DNA from: Eutrophocola salsuginis
GTDB lineage: Bacteria; Pseudomonadota; Gammaproteobacteria; Pseudomonadales; Pseudohongiellaceae
Assembly: GCA_038147195.1 (NCBI GenBank)
Contig: JAYQTB010000004.1
Span: 1,922,001-1,986,000 of the forward strand
Direction: 5' to 3'
Length of the DNA stretch: 64,000 bases
This document shows, one piece after another, positions 51,800 through 60,610 of the stretch. The notes beneath the pieces are model-generated. The model did not search any database, was not told the origin of the DNA, and saw only the letters and a program-made list of their open reading frames with translations. Numbering within the stretch: the first letter of the stretch is position 1; each line of letters starts with the position of its first letter. Made by a program: the position numbers and the translations under genes.

Positions 51800-52393
51800 A
51801 TGAAAAATTCTTTTACCAAACTAGCAGTATCAGCCGCCATATCACTTACCGCCCTTGGGGCGCAGGCGCACTTCAAGTTGGTTAGCCCGGCCTCCTGGAT
51901 CGAGGAAGATAATCGAGGAGACCCCCAGAAGATGGCACCCTGCGGCGGCACTCTAGCCGACGGCGGCACAAGGACGGGCGACGTAACCGATGTGGTCGGT
52001 GGTAGCATGTTAAAAGTAGCGATCGAGGAAACCATTTTTCATCCCGGACATTGGCGTATTTCATTGGCGCGACGTATCAATTGGCTTCCTGGCGACAACG
52101 TGCCTGTGATGAAGGATACCGAAAATGGGCCGCGCTCCGACTATTTTGTCATCGATGAAAACCCTAGGCCGCCCGTCCTTATCGATGGCCTATGGGAAAA
52201 TCAAGAACGTCGCACAGGTCCGCGCGAGACAGAGATTAGAATTCCCAACATCGACTGCGAGGGCTGCTTTCTGCAGGTCGTTCAATTCATGGAGGAGCAC
52301 CCAGGTTTTCGGGAGGGCGGCTTCACTTATCATCACTGCGCAGTGCTTAACATCACCTCCGATCCCGCCATGCCGGGGGACGAAGGGTGGTAG
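51800..52393 (+). CDS. Secreted LPMO-like protein (SCE4755 type) with N-terminal His
   Basis: A 197-residue exported protein. The signal peptide ends AQA and cleavage leaves H24 (HFKLVSPASWIEEDNRGDPQ) as residue 1. An N-terminal His is the hallmark of copper His-brace enzymes such as lytic polysaccharide monooxygenases; a second His candidate lies in ETIFHPGHWRISL. Cysteines in MAPCGGT, IDCEGC and HHCAVL may form disulfides. The family is known as SCE4755-type polysaccharide monooxygenase-like; whether it oxidises a polysaccharide is unproven. Monocistronic, with the remnant upstream. Confidence 0.82.
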   Translation: MKNSFTKLAVSAAISLTALGAQAHFKLVSPASWIEEDNRGDPQKMAPCGGTLADGGTRTGDVTDVVGGSMLKVAIEETIFHPGHWRISLARRINWLPGDNVPVMKDTENGPRSDYFVIDENPRPPVLIDGLWENQERRTGPRETEIRIPNIDCEGCFLQVVQFMEEHPGFREGGFTYHHCAVLNITSDPAMPGDEGW

Positions 52394-52453
52394 TCCAAGG
52401 CTGAATACATAATTGGTTTATGGTAGTGTGAGCGCCCCCTGCAAGGTGAAACC

Positions 52454-53107
52454 ATGACAGCTACCATCAGGCCCAAACTCGAACTGCCCGACGGCGCGGA
52501 AAAGCTGCTGTTGCATTCGTGCTGTGCACCCTGCTCGGGCGAGGTTATGGAGGCGATCCAGGCGGCGGGCATCGAGTACAGCATCTTCTTCTACAATCCC
52601 AACATTCATCCAAAACGCGAATACGAACTGCGTAAACAGGAAAATATAGCCTTCGCGGAAAAACACAGCATCGAATTCATCGACGCCGACTATGACACCG
52701 ACAACTGGTTCCAACGAGTAAAGGGACTTGAAATGGAACCAGAGCGCGGTGAGCGCTGCACCAAGTGTTTCGACATGCGCTTCGAGCGCACCGCGCTGTA
52801 TGCCGAGGAACACGGCTTCCCGGTGATCTCATCCTCTCTTGGAATCTCGCGCTGGAAGAACATGGACCAAATCAACGACTGCGGTAGGCGAGCAGCGTCA
52901 CGCTACGACGGTATGGTCTACTGGGACTATAATTGGCGCAAGGGCGGTGGCGCCCAGCGCATGATCGAGATCAGCAAGCGAGAGCGCTTCTACCAGCAGG
53001 AGTACTGCGGCTGCGTTTACTCCCTGCGCGATACCAACAATCATCGCCTTGCCCAGGGCCGAGACCGCATCAAAATTGGTGTGCAATACTATACCAACGA
53101 AGACTAG
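52454..53107 (+). CDS. queH: Epoxyqueuosine reductase QueH
   Basis: A 217-residue cytoplasmic enzyme for the last step of queuosine tRNA modification, reducing epoxyqueuosine at the tRNA wobble position. Cluster and metal cysteines are visible in LLHSCCAPCSGE, RCTKCFDMR and YCGCVYSLRD, as in QueH (DUF208), an iron-sulfur enzyme non-homologous to QueG. FFYNPNIHPKREYELRK and SSLGISRWKNMDQI are typical family stretches. Weak ribosome-binding site (AAGGTG). It stands alone between the LPMO-like gene and a convergent aspartoacylase-like gene. Confidence 0.93.
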   Translation: MTATIRPKLELPDGAEKLLLHSCCAPCSGEVMEAIQAAGIEYSIFFYNPNIHPKREYELRKQENIAFAEKHSIEFIDADYDTDNWFQRVKGLEMEPERGERCTKCFDMRFERTALYAEEHGFPVISSSLGISRWKNMDQINDCGRRAASRYDGMVYWDYNWRKGGGAQRMIEISKRERFYQQEYCGCVYSLRDTNNHRLAQGRDRIKIGVQYYTNED

Positions 53108-53134
53108 AAGGCGAGTGCGTGCCTGAGTCGCGTT

Positions 53135-54157
53135 TTAGCGCTCCTCCCATTCCTCAACATATTCCTCCACCGCCCCCGTGTCATCGAAGGTGGCGATATG
53201 GAACAGGGCATCGCCCTGGTTTACCAGGGGGATCATGGTGATGCCGACAATAATACCCTCCTTGTTGGCGCATACCCGCACCGAGGAGCCCCCGTATGGA
53301 TCAGACAGCAATCCCAGCAGCTCACCCTTATCTACACGCGCACCCAGACCCCGGCGAATCCTCAGCGCACCGCTGTGCGGCGCCCTGACCCAGTGACTGG
53401 AACGTGCAATGAACACCTCCTTTTCCTGCCCAAGCGCCATCAACCTGCGCTGTGCCAGCATACCGATTTCGCCCATCACGTTGAGGACGCCTCGCAGGCC
53501 GGTGCGGATTACCTTTTCATCGAAACGCAGAGCCTCACCACCCTCGAACAGCAGCATGGGGATACCTTTTTCCTGAGCCGCCTGCCTGAGTGAGCCATCC
53601 CTGATTGAAGAATTCAACACCACCGGCACACCGAATGCCCTGGCCACTGCCGTGGTTTCATCGTTGTCCAGGTGAGCGCGTATCTGAGGCAGGTTGCAAC
53701 GGTGGATGGCACCGGTATGTAGATCTATGCCGTGCGTGCTTTTGCAAACGATCTCGGTCATGAAAACATGGGCTATCTGCGAGGCCAGCGAGCCGTTTTG
53801 CGTACCAAGGAAGCAGCGGTTGAGATCCCGCCGGTCAGGCAGGTATCGGGAATGGCTGTTGAATCCAAATACGTTCACTATGGGTACGGCAATGAGGGTC
53901 CCGCACTGGGTCTTGCGATTTACCACCTTGCGCGCAAGCAGGCGCTTGATGATCTCCACACCATTGATTTCATCACCATGGATTGCCGCCGATACGAAAA
54001 GCGTCGGTCCCGGGCGCCTGCCGCGCACCACCTCCACGGGAATCACCATCTCAGTGTAGTCGTGGAGCCTGGCGCAGCTGATCTCGATGCGCTTACGGGT
54101 ACCAGGCCTGATCGTTTCCCCGGCAATTTCCAGTTTCTGTATGTCTACGTCTGGCAT
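53135..54157 (-). CDS. Succinylglutamate desuccinylase/aspartoacylase-like zinc enzyme
   Basis: A 340-residue cytoplasmic M14-like zinc hydrolase that removes an acyl group from an N-acyl amino acid or similar compound. Zinc ligands are visible: H-x2-E in FVSAAIHGDEINGVEI and the later His in GIDLHTGAIHRCN. VVLNSSIRDGSLRQAAQE and LLFEGGEALRFDE match the AstE/AspA group. The C-terminal part (VRAPHSGALRIRRGLGARVD) resembles a biotinyl/lipoyl-like hammerhead domain often attached to these enzymes. Divergent from the methyltransferase (43 bp). Substrate unknown. Confidence 0.85.
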   Translation of the reverse strand: MPDVDIQKLEIAGETIRPGTRKRIEISCARLHDYTEMVIPVEVVRGRRPGPTLFVSAAIHGDEINGVEIIKRLLARKVVNRKTQCGTLIAVPIVNVFGFNSHSRYLPDRRDLNRCFLGTQNGSLASQIAHVFMTEIVCKSTHGIDLHTGAIHRCNLPQIRAHLDNDETTAVARAFGVPVVLNSSIRDGSLRQAAQEKGIPMLLFEGGEALRFDEKVIRTGLRGVLNVMGEIGMLAQRRLMALGQEKEVFIARSSHWVRAPHSGALRIRRGLGARVDKGELLGLLSDPYGGSSVRVCANKEGIIVGITMIPLVNQGDALFHIATFDDTGAVEEYVEEWEER

Positions 54158-54200
54158 TCAGTGCAGTCCTGATTTGTATTGATTCATCTTATCTATTTAA

Positions 54201-55145
54201 ATGCTCTCTTTGTTTCTATTCCGACACGGAATGATTATGCCTGATGCGCTGGCGGAAAAACTGCGGCTGTTTTTTGCCACCGAGCAACCCGAAGCGCGGC
54301 GAATTTTTCATGGCCGCGGTCAATGCTACCCCGGATTCGAGCACCTTTGCCTAGACTGGTTCGGCCCCGTGGTACTCATCTCCACCTGGCAGCACCATGA
54401 CAACCCGGGAATGCTGAAACGGCAGATCCTCGAAGCCGATATCAGTGGCCAAGTGGAGAGCATCGTTCTACAGCATCGACATGTTGAACAATCACCCGCA
54501 GAAACTCTGCATGGCCCGGATCCGGGACGTGTCATCGTGCGGTCCCAGGGTCTCCGTTTCGAGGTGAACCCCGGAAGGCGTCAGAATGCCGGCCTGTTCC
54601 TTGACATGGGTCCGATAAGGGAGTGGTTGCAGGCGAACAGTCAGGGCAGGATCGTCCTTAACCTGTTCGCCTACACCTGCGCCCTCTCCGTGGCGGCCAT
54701 GGCCGGCGGCGCCAAAAGCGTCACCAATCTAGATATGTCCAGACCCAGCATCGAGTGGGGTATGCGCAATCACTTGCTTAACAGCCAGGACACGGCCCGC
54801 ATCCACAACGTGCCACACAACCTCTTCACGTCATGGGGCAAGCTAAGGCAGTTAGGTCGTTACGATCTGGTCATTATCGACCCCCCTGCACAGCAGAGAG
54901 GTAGCTTCAATTCGGAGCGCGATTATAAGAGCACGGTGCGGCGGCTGCATAAGCTATGTAATCCGGGCGCGACAATTCTTGCGGCACTGAACAGCCCGTT
55001 CCTGGACCGAAAATTCCTGCTGGAAGTTTTTTCGAAGGCGTCACCTGAGGCGAAGTTCGAGGGATGGATGCCGGTGGCCAATGAATTTGAAGAAAGCGAT
55101 CCGGATAGGGGACTGAAGATTGCCCGCTATATTTTGCCTGGCTGA
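54201..55145 (+). CDS. RlmK/RlmI-like class I SAM-dependent methyltransferase
   Basis: A 314-residue cytoplasmic methyltransferase similar to the RlmK half of the 44540-46774 protein. Seen: FEVNPGRRQNAGLFLDMGPI, the SAM-binding LNLFAYTCALSVAAMAGGA, VTNLDMSRPSIEWG and the catalytic IIDPPAQQRGSF. The target is probably rRNA, but the usual PUA or THUMP domain is absent or reduced (the N-terminal 130 residues are not clearly a THUMP). An in-frame ATG near residue 13 (MPDALAEKL) is an alternative start. It converges with the membrane protein gene. Confidence 0.82.
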   Translation: MLSLFLFRHGMIMPDALAEKLRLFFATEQPEARRIFHGRGQCYPGFEHLCLDWFGPVVLISTWQHHDNPGMLKRQILEADISGQVESIVLQHRHVEQSPAETLHGPDPGRVIVRSQGLRFEVNPGRRQNAGLFLDMGPIREWLQANSQGRIVLNLFAYTCALSVAAMAGGAKSVTNLDMSRPSIEWGMRNHLLNSQDTARIHNVPHNLFTSWGKLRQLGRYDLVIIDPPAQQRGSFNSERDYKSTVRRLHKLCNPGATILAALNSPFLDRKFLLEVFSKASPEAKFEGWMPVANEFEESDPDRGLKIARYILPG

Positions 55146-55152
55146 AAGCCTT

Positions 55153-55893
55153 TCACCGGTAATATGCCATACTGCCCAACCAGTATGTCATCTCTGTGGC
55201 ATATTGCGACATACCAAATGTGGCATGCAGCACCTGCTGCAGCACGATCCAGCCCGCCCCAATCCACGTATACTTGTTGATGGCGCCTGAGGTGCGCCAT
55301 TCCTGCATAATGATGGCAATCGCCATTATGTCGAGGGTGATGTACATAGGAATCAGTGGGAAATAGCTGATACCGAAGGGCACCATGTACAGACGATGGA
55401 TGCCTGGCGGCAGGATGGGCAGTATAGCGAAAAGGATAAGCCGGCGATGCACATCGGGATTGCGTGTATTTCGAATGGCCAAGATAAACAGCAATGCAAA
55501 CCCGGTTATAGCGAAGACTCCGAGAGTAATGCCATGCGGCGCGGGGCCGCCCCGGAAACCGGATGCTCCGAGGATAGTGATCAGTCCGCCCATGAGGATG
55601 ACGGCCATGGCGTGGGCGATGCAGTACATGCCGATACTGCGGTGCAACCTAACATTTCTGACATTCACCAGCCCTGCCTGCAACACCAATAAAATCATCC
55701 AGGTGGAATAAACGAACCCGTGCAGGTGCACAACAGGCGGTGCAGGCGGAAAGGTTCCGGCTGCCAACGGAAAGAAATAGGTCAATCCAAAGCCGCCAAA
55801 GACAAAGAATGCCATAAGCAGCGTCATCCAGAAGAAGAAGGTGGGTTTGAATATCGCCGAGGCGGCGGGTGGAGCTGAAACGACCGTACTCAT
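55153..55893 (-). CDS. Seven-helix inner-membrane protein of unknown function
   Basis: A 246-residue polytopic protein with seven hydrophobic segments. Histidines within or near helices (VVHLHGFVYSTW, VRLHRSIGMYC, NPDVHRRLILF) could bind haem or metal, as in cytochrome b561-like or DUF2306-like proteins; this is inference. ATG at 55893 with G-rich sequence upstream gives the usual short N-terminus (MSTVVSAPPAA); the frame is open 25 codons upstream but that part is basic and unlikely. Monocistronic. Confidence 0.65.
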   Translation of the reverse strand: MSTVVSAPPAASAIFKPTFFFWMTLLMAFFVFGGFGLTYFFPLAAGTFPPAPPVVHLHGFVYSTWMILLVLQAGLVNVRNVRLHRSIGMYCIAHAMAVILMGGLITILGASGFRGGPAPHGITLGVFAITGFALLFILAIRNTRNPDVHRRLILFAILPILPPGIHRLYMVPFGISYFPLIPMYITLDIMAIAIIMQEWRTSGAINKYTWIGAGWIVLQQVLHATFGMSQYATEMTYWLGSMAYYR

Positions 55894-56011
55894 GGGTGAC
55901 ACCCCCCTTATGGCGGCATTACGTTTTGTTGTTATAGCAGAACGGCGCTGAGGCAGGATAGCTAGCAAAATCGGTGCCGTCCAGACTTCACTGATGCGTT
56001 GTGTGGCAGAC

Positions 56012-57157
56012 TCAGGGTATCAGGTGCTCGTAACGACGGTCGGTGAGCATCCTCATGAAGGCGACCAAGGCCTTGATGCGACGCTCATCCAGGGCTGGCG
56101 CCGACTCGAGTTTTTCCCAGTCGATGTTGTCCGCGATTTCGGGATCACCCCAGGGCTCTCCGGTATCGGGATTGATGTCGCGGGCGGGACCACGCACATT
56201 GAACTTGTTATAGAAACGTACCACGGTTTCCAGATTTGGAAACACACCGTTATGCATGTAGGGGGCCGTCATGGCTACGTTGCGCAGTGTCGGCGTCTTG
56301 TACTTGCCGGCCTGCGCCGGGTCGTCTACCTGCGGATTTTCCAGCAAACCGCGATCGAGATGATCCGGACCAAGGCCGTTGGCCTTGCGCAGCGCCACAT
56401 TCACCGGCGTAGCGATATTGAAGTACTGGTGGTTCGTGAACAGCTCCCCTTCGCTTTCGGCAAAAGGTTTGAGTTGGTGGCACTGGTTGCAGTTGGTGAA
56501 CTGGTTGGAGAAGAAAAGGGTCATGCCCAGTTCCTCTTCCTCAGTGGGCTCGTACTCCCCTTTGAGATAGCGGTCGTACTTGGAATCGAAGGGCGAGAAG
56601 AATGCGGTGCGTTCAAGGGCGGCGATGGCCTCCGTCATGCGCAGGTAGGCAACATCAACATCGTCAAAAATGTCATCGCCCCACAACGCCTTGAAGGCGG
56701 TGGGAAACAGCGTGTGTTCTTGCAGGCGTTTCACCACGGCGGCCTTGGATGCCATCTGCATCTCGACGGGGTTGAGGAAGGGCTCGCCGGCCTGACCTTC
56801 GAGGTCGGGCTCGCGGCCATCCCAGAACATCCCGCCAACGTAGTCGCCTGCCTCGTTGCGATGAAACACTGGTGTCAGTGCGGCATAGGCCAGCGAGGGG
56901 GCATTGCGATCACCTAACGACCTCATGTCGTTACCGACGGATGCGGCGCGCCCGACTGGGCTACCCCGCCAATCCATGAAGGCTTGCGCGGGATCATGAC
57001 AGGAGGCGCAACTCTGGGTCTTGTCGCGCGACAGGGTAACATCAAAAAATAGTGCTGTACCAAGATCAACCAGTTTCTGCTGGTACAGTGGATCATCCTG
57101 TGCCGAGGTAACTGCAGGCAGGGTTACTGTCATGAGAAGAGCAAGGAAACGCCACAT
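56012..57157 (-). CDS. Di-haem cytochrome c peroxidase (MauG/CcpA family)
   Basis: A 381-residue periplasmic di-haem enzyme reducing hydrogen peroxide or oxidising a protein partner. Signal peptide ends TSAQ. Haem motifs: SCASCHDPAQAF and NCNQCHQLKPF. Family landmarks: LFFDVTLSRDKTQ, GGMFWDGREPDLEGQAGEP, FLNPVEMQM and TPTLRNVAMTAPYMHNGVFP, the latter supplying the Met ligand region. Start at 57157 overlaps the DUF1513 stop by one base (TGATG). Last gene of the imelysin module. Confidence 0.92.
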   Translation of the reverse strand: MWRFLALLMTVTLPAVTSAQDDPLYQQKLVDLGTALFFDVTLSRDKTQSCASCHDPAQAFMDWRGSPVGRAASVGNDMRSLGDRNAPSLAYAALTPVFHRNEAGDYVGGMFWDGREPDLEGQAGEPFLNPVEMQMASKAAVVKRLQEHTLFPTAFKALWGDDIFDDVDVAYLRMTEAIAALERTAFFSPFDSKYDRYLKGEYEPTEEEELGMTLFFSNQFTNCNQCHQLKPFAESEGELFTNHQYFNIATPVNVALRKANGLGPDHLDRGLLENPQVDDPAQAGKYKTPTLRNVAMTAPYMHNGVFPNLETVVRFYNKFNVRGPARDINPDTGEPWGDPEIADNIDWEKLESAPALDERRIKALVAFMRMLTDRRYEHLIP

Positions 57158-58296
57158 CAGGCCTTCCTCACGCTCAGGTGGTTGTCCCAGAACACCCTGC
57201 CGGTGGCGGTACTGTCGAGGTCGGTAACCTGATCCAGTGCAGGGTCGTAGTGGTTGATACGGCCGGTGCCCGAGGTATAGAGAAAACCGTTGCCTAAGGC
57301 ACAGATGCCGCAACCATCACGCGAACGCAGGGAATGCACCATTTCTCCACTCTCTGCTTGCCAGATGGTAATCATGTTGCCGCGCGGACAGGTGGCGGCG
57401 AAATACTCGCCAGAACCATTGAAGCGTATTGAGCCGACATACTGTGACATCTGACCCTGCTGCGGCTCGGGCGCCCACAATGGCGTGAGGGGCTGGCCCT
57501 GGATATGTGTGGCGACCAGAGGCACGCGGTCGAAGGACTCCCCTTCATACTGCATGCCCATCACCACCTGGCCTGCGTCATTGAGGTCCATATGACGGAT
57601 GCTGGCCTTGTGCCAGACAGGGTCCAGCGTGTGCTGTTCGAGCAGGTGACCATTGCCGGCATCGATATAGGCGAGTGACGGCTGCATGGATTCGATATTG
57701 AGTTTGGCCCGGGGCTGGTCCGGATGCGTACGTATTCCGCCGTTGGCGATCACAAGCACGCCAGCATGCTGTTTCAGCAGCAGTTCATGGGGCCCAACCC
57801 CGTAACTCGGAAACTCCAGGCTGCGAGTCATGCTGACACTGTCGCCGTTGCGGACAACATCCCAGGCAACGATGCGACCGCTGTCGCCGTTGACGAATTG
57901 CCAGGCATTCTCGCTGGTATAGAAGCGATCACCTGCAGTCGTGAATACACCATGACCGTACAGGTGACTGTCCTGGGGAACACTGATCTCCGCCAACCTC
58001 TCACCGGTGTCGAGGTCCCCCACCCAAAGGTAGCGACCAGGACGCCGGGCCATTACGACATAGATACCGAGCACTTCGTGAATAGCGATGTAGTGCGCCC
58101 GGGAGGGCAGTGCATGCTTGAACGCCTGACTGACCAAACCATCTGATTGGCGGAAGCCGATCACCCAGTGCCGGTCGTCGGCATCGGACGCCGCACTGAG
58201 AAAGAGTGGTGTTTCCCGAGTCGTGCTGACGGCGAACGCCGGTGCGGCAAGCAAGCCGGAAGCGAGAGAGAGGAATTGACGACGTGGCAACATCAC
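57157..58296 (-). CDS. DUF1513 beta-propeller-like protein, Tat-exported
   Basis: A 379-residue exported protein with twin-arginine-type N-terminus (LPRRQFLSLASGLLAAPAFA). The body repeats beta-propeller-like motifs (SHLYGHGVFTTAGDRFYTSE, SYGVGPHELLLKQHAGVLVI, KASIRHMDLNDAGQVVMGMQ). DUF1513 genes are known to sit with imelysin genes in iron-related operons; molecular role not established. It begins 3 bp after the second imelysin gene and is coupled to the peroxidase gene. Confidence 0.9.
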   Translation of the reverse strand: MMLPRRQFLSLASGLLAAPAFAVSTTRETPLFLSAASDADDRHWVIGFRQSDGLVSQAFKHALPSRAHYIAIHEVLGIYVVMARRPGRYLWVGDLDTGERLAEISVPQDSHLYGHGVFTTAGDRFYTSENAWQFVNGDSGRIVAWDVVRNGDSVSMTRSLEFPSYGVGPHELLLKQHAGVLVIANGGIRTHPDQPRAKLNIESMQPSLAYIDAGNGHLLEQHTLDPVWHKASIRHMDLNDAGQVVMGMQYEGESFDRVPLVATHIQGQPLTPLWAPEPQQGQMSQYVGSIRFNGSGEYFAATCPRGNMITIWQAESGEMVHSLRSRDGCGICALGNGFLYTSGTGRINHYDPALDQVTDLDSTATGRVFWDNHLSVRKA

Positions 58297-58299
58297 GAT

Positions 58300-59376
58300 T
58301 CAGTCACCATCGAGTGAATTGAAGCCAAGGTAGAGGTCGGTATTCTTAAGGCTGGCCTCGAAGGCCTCGAACAAGGCATCCAGGCCGGCAGCGACGGCGA
58401 GCAGGCGTGCGTGACCACCCGCTTCCGCCAGCACCGTGTCGAAATCATCGGCCAGGCCGGTGAAAGTGTCATTGAGTTCAGTAAAACGGGTGTTGATAGT
58501 CTCCACGTCTTCGGGATGCAGGACGACGCTCAGGGAAACTGCCTTGTCGTTGCTGCCGTTGAACAGCTTCTCCAACGCCTGCACGTTCAGCCTAAGGTTT
58601 CTCAGGGAACGGGCCGAACGCCAGGATTCGGCGCGGCGGATGCGAGCCTCGGCCGCTGTCTCGCCTATCACCTCTTCCAGTTTCTGCTGCTGGATGCGGC
58701 GCACGGATTCGACCTGGGCTTTCAGGAAATCTATGGTGGCGTCCTCGCTGCTTTCAAAGAAACCGCGTTGGTCCGCACTCACGACCGTGGCACGAAATTC
58801 ATCTACCCAGCGCGCATGCACACCCGTGGCAATCTCGTCGATATTGTGGGCAATAGTCTGGGCTACCTGGCAACGAAACGGATCCGATTGTAGTGACGCC
58901 AGGCTGCCGTCTTCGAACAGCAGGCGTTCGAGGGCTGGAAATCCCTGCACGCCGACGCTTTCTCGGGCGAAATTTTCTGGATTCAGCGCCAAAGCATCCT
59001 TTCCCGCGATCAGGGCATCGAGCTGGCGTGCGCCGGTGCCCTTCTCATCCGGCCAGTAGTGCACGCGGTAATTCCAGTTGAAATAGGTGATGGGGCCGAA
59101 CTGAATATGCTGCGCGCCCTGCCAGGCATCCATGCTGGCGTTGAAATCAGCCTGAAACGCAGCCAGGTTAGCCCCATCAGGAGCCTGGCAGAAACGGGTA
59201 GCCGCCTCGGCAAGACCGGTGGCGGCTGTGTCAAAGGCCGCGTATGCTGGAATAACCTGATTATCGGTCACGGCCAGGTTAACCGCGTTGAAATCGTCAG
59301 ATGGCCGTCCGGCATCCTGGGCAAAGAGTGGTGCTGTGGCCAGCCAAGCGATCAGAGGGCAAAGGATACGTGTCAT
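58300..59376 (-). CDS. Imelysin-family protein, variant with GxPxxE
   Basis: A 358-residue exported imelysin-domain protein; signal peptide ends LFAQ. The fold's conserved elements are present (WQGAQHIQFGPITYFNWNYR, WPDEKGTGARQLDAL), but the signature GxHxxE is GFPALE: His is replaced by Pro, so the supposed metal site differs from the paralogue at 60558. Start at 59376 is 17 bp downstream of a Fur-like palindrome; the frame stays open 92 codons upstream but runs across that site and the previous gene. Probably an iron-uptake accessory protein. Confidence 0.88.
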   Translation of the reverse strand: MTRILCPLIAWLATAPLFAQDAGRPSDDFNAVNLAVTDNQVIPAYAAFDTAATGLAEAATRFCQAPDGANLAAFQADFNASMDAWQGAQHIQFGPITYFNWNYRVHYWPDEKGTGARQLDALIAGKDALALNPENFARESVGVQGFPALERLLFEDGSLASLQSDPFRCQVAQTIAHNIDEIATGVHARWVDEFRATVVSADQRGFFESSEDATIDFLKAQVESVRRIQQQKLEEVIGETAAEARIRRAESWRSARSLRNLRLNVQALEKLFNGSNDKAVSLSVVLHPEDVETINTRFTELNDTFTGLADDFDTVLAEAGGHARLLAVAAGLDALFEAFEASLKNTDLYLGFNSLDGD

Positions 59377-59392
59377 GATATATATTTCTAAT

Positions 59393-59407
59393 TGAGAACG
59401 GTTCTCA
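59393..59407. promoter_or_regulatory. Fur-like palindrome upstream of the second imelysin gene
   Basis: TGAGAACGGTTCTCA is a perfect 7-1-7 inverted repeat of the type bound by Fur (compare TGAGAATNATTCTCA-type sites). It lies 17 bp before the ATG of the second imelysin gene and directly after the stop of the DUF1111 gene. It suggests an internal iron-regulated promoter for imelysin, DUF1513 and peroxidase. Confidence 0.7.
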
Positions 59408-60610
59408 TTATAGCCCATCAAGGAAGGTGATGATATCTCCCTGTTCAGCTTCGTTAAGGTCCAGATAAGCCTGCCTGGCTGGTCCGGCTTCACCGTCATG
59501 CCAAAGAATAGCCTCCTGCAGATTGCGCGCCCTGCCGTCATGCAGGTAACCCCCCTTGGTGCGGTCCAGACCCCACAAAGGCGATGTGCGCCATTCGCTA
59601 CCAGCTGCCGAACCTTCCGCCAGGTTGTCTGCCAGGCCGGGCCCCATGTCATGGAGAAGGAGGTCAGTGTACGGAGTCAGGATGCCGCCTTGTGCCTCGA
59701 GCCGGGGCAGATGGCAACCCGCACAACCTGTGTCTGCAAACAGGCCGGCGCCGCGCTGCATGCTTCCGGCGCTGTAGTCTGCGGGAACAGGCACCGGAAT
59801 TTCCCTGATGTAGGTCAACAGCAAGTCGAGAACCTGCTCGCTAACTTCGAGGCTATCAGCACCTTCACCACCGGGTGAAGCCAGACATTCCACCTGCGCA
59901 GGTGTACAGTCACCGTGGGCGGAATGCAGCACCGGGTTACCCAGGCCAAGATCAAGACTGAGCGCCCTACCCACCTGATCGCGCAGTGTCGGTTGCGATG
60001 CCTTCCAGCCGAAGCGCCCGATACGACCATCCGTTAATCGTGGCAAACGGCCGGAAATGCCATTGCCATCGCTGTCGTTGGGATCGGCCAATTGCCCGAG
60101 CACACTGTCCGGAACGGTTTCTAGCAAACCCAGGCCAGCCAGTGAGGGAGCAATGCGTAAGGATACTTCCTGGTTGGCTAGTGGCCCATAGTGCAATGCA
60201 TTTATCGCCACGGAAGCGGAACGCAATGTACCGGTCAGGCGCGGGTCGGACCAAAGAATGCTGACAGTCGCTTCGGCAGGTACGCCCGGACGAGTGAAAC
60301 TCTGCAGCTGCTCACCGTAAACCAGGTCCTTGATCTGTACGGTGCGTGAAATGTCGGCATCGCCCTTGCCTCCACCCGGATGACACTGGTTGCAGGAACG
60401 GGCATTGAAATAGGGCCCAAGGCCGTCGCTGGCACCGGTGGAAGCCGGGGCAAAGACCCACTGCTTTTCGAACAGTGCCTTGCCGGTCACATAGTCCAGT
60501 GAAGGTTGGGCGGCCGTAAAAGTCGCAAAGGAAACCAGAAGCGCCGCAAGTATTAGATCAGAAAATGGCTTCAGGATTATCCAAGCTATCTGAGCCTTCG
60601 ATGCTGACAT
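59408..60610 (-). CDS. Di-haem DUF1111 protein (putative thiol oxidoreductase)
   Basis: A 400-residue exported di-haem protein with haem motifs RSCNQCHPGGGKG and GCAGCHLPRLEA. Signal peptide ends FTAAQ. The DUF1111 body shows GLGLLETVPDSVLG, GRLPRLTDGRIGRFGWKAS, GNPVLHSAHGDC and DLLLHDMGPGLADNL, then a C-terminal TFLDGL. It is a MauG-related fold. The start at 60610 overlaps the first imelysin gene by 53 bp; a later non-ATG start is possible, but this one gives a complete signal peptide. Part of the imelysin module. Confidence 0.87.
   Translation of the reverse strand: MSASKAQIAWIILKPFSDLILAALLVSFATFTAAQPSLDYVTGKALFEKQWVFAPASTGASDGLGPYFNARSCNQCHPGGGKGDADISRTVQIKDLVYGEQLQSFTRPGVPAEATVSILWSDPRLTGTLRSASVAINALHYGPLANQEVSLRIAPSLAGLGLLETVPDSVLGQLADPNDSDGNGISGRLPRLTDGRIGRFGWKASQPTLRDQVGRALSLDLGLGNPVLHSAHGDCTPAQVECLASPGGEGADSLEVSEQVLDLLLTYIREIPVPVPADYSAGSMQRGAGLFADTGCAGCHLPRLEAQGGILTPYTDLLLHDMGPGLADNLAEGSAAGSEWRTSPLWGLDRTKGGYLHDGRARNLQEAILWHDGEAGPARQAYLDLNEAEQGDIITFLDGL

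Noticed and set aside
55994..56917. 307-codon open frame opposite the di-haem peroxidase
   Set aside because: The minus strand has the haem motifs and signal peptide; the antisense frame has no motif.
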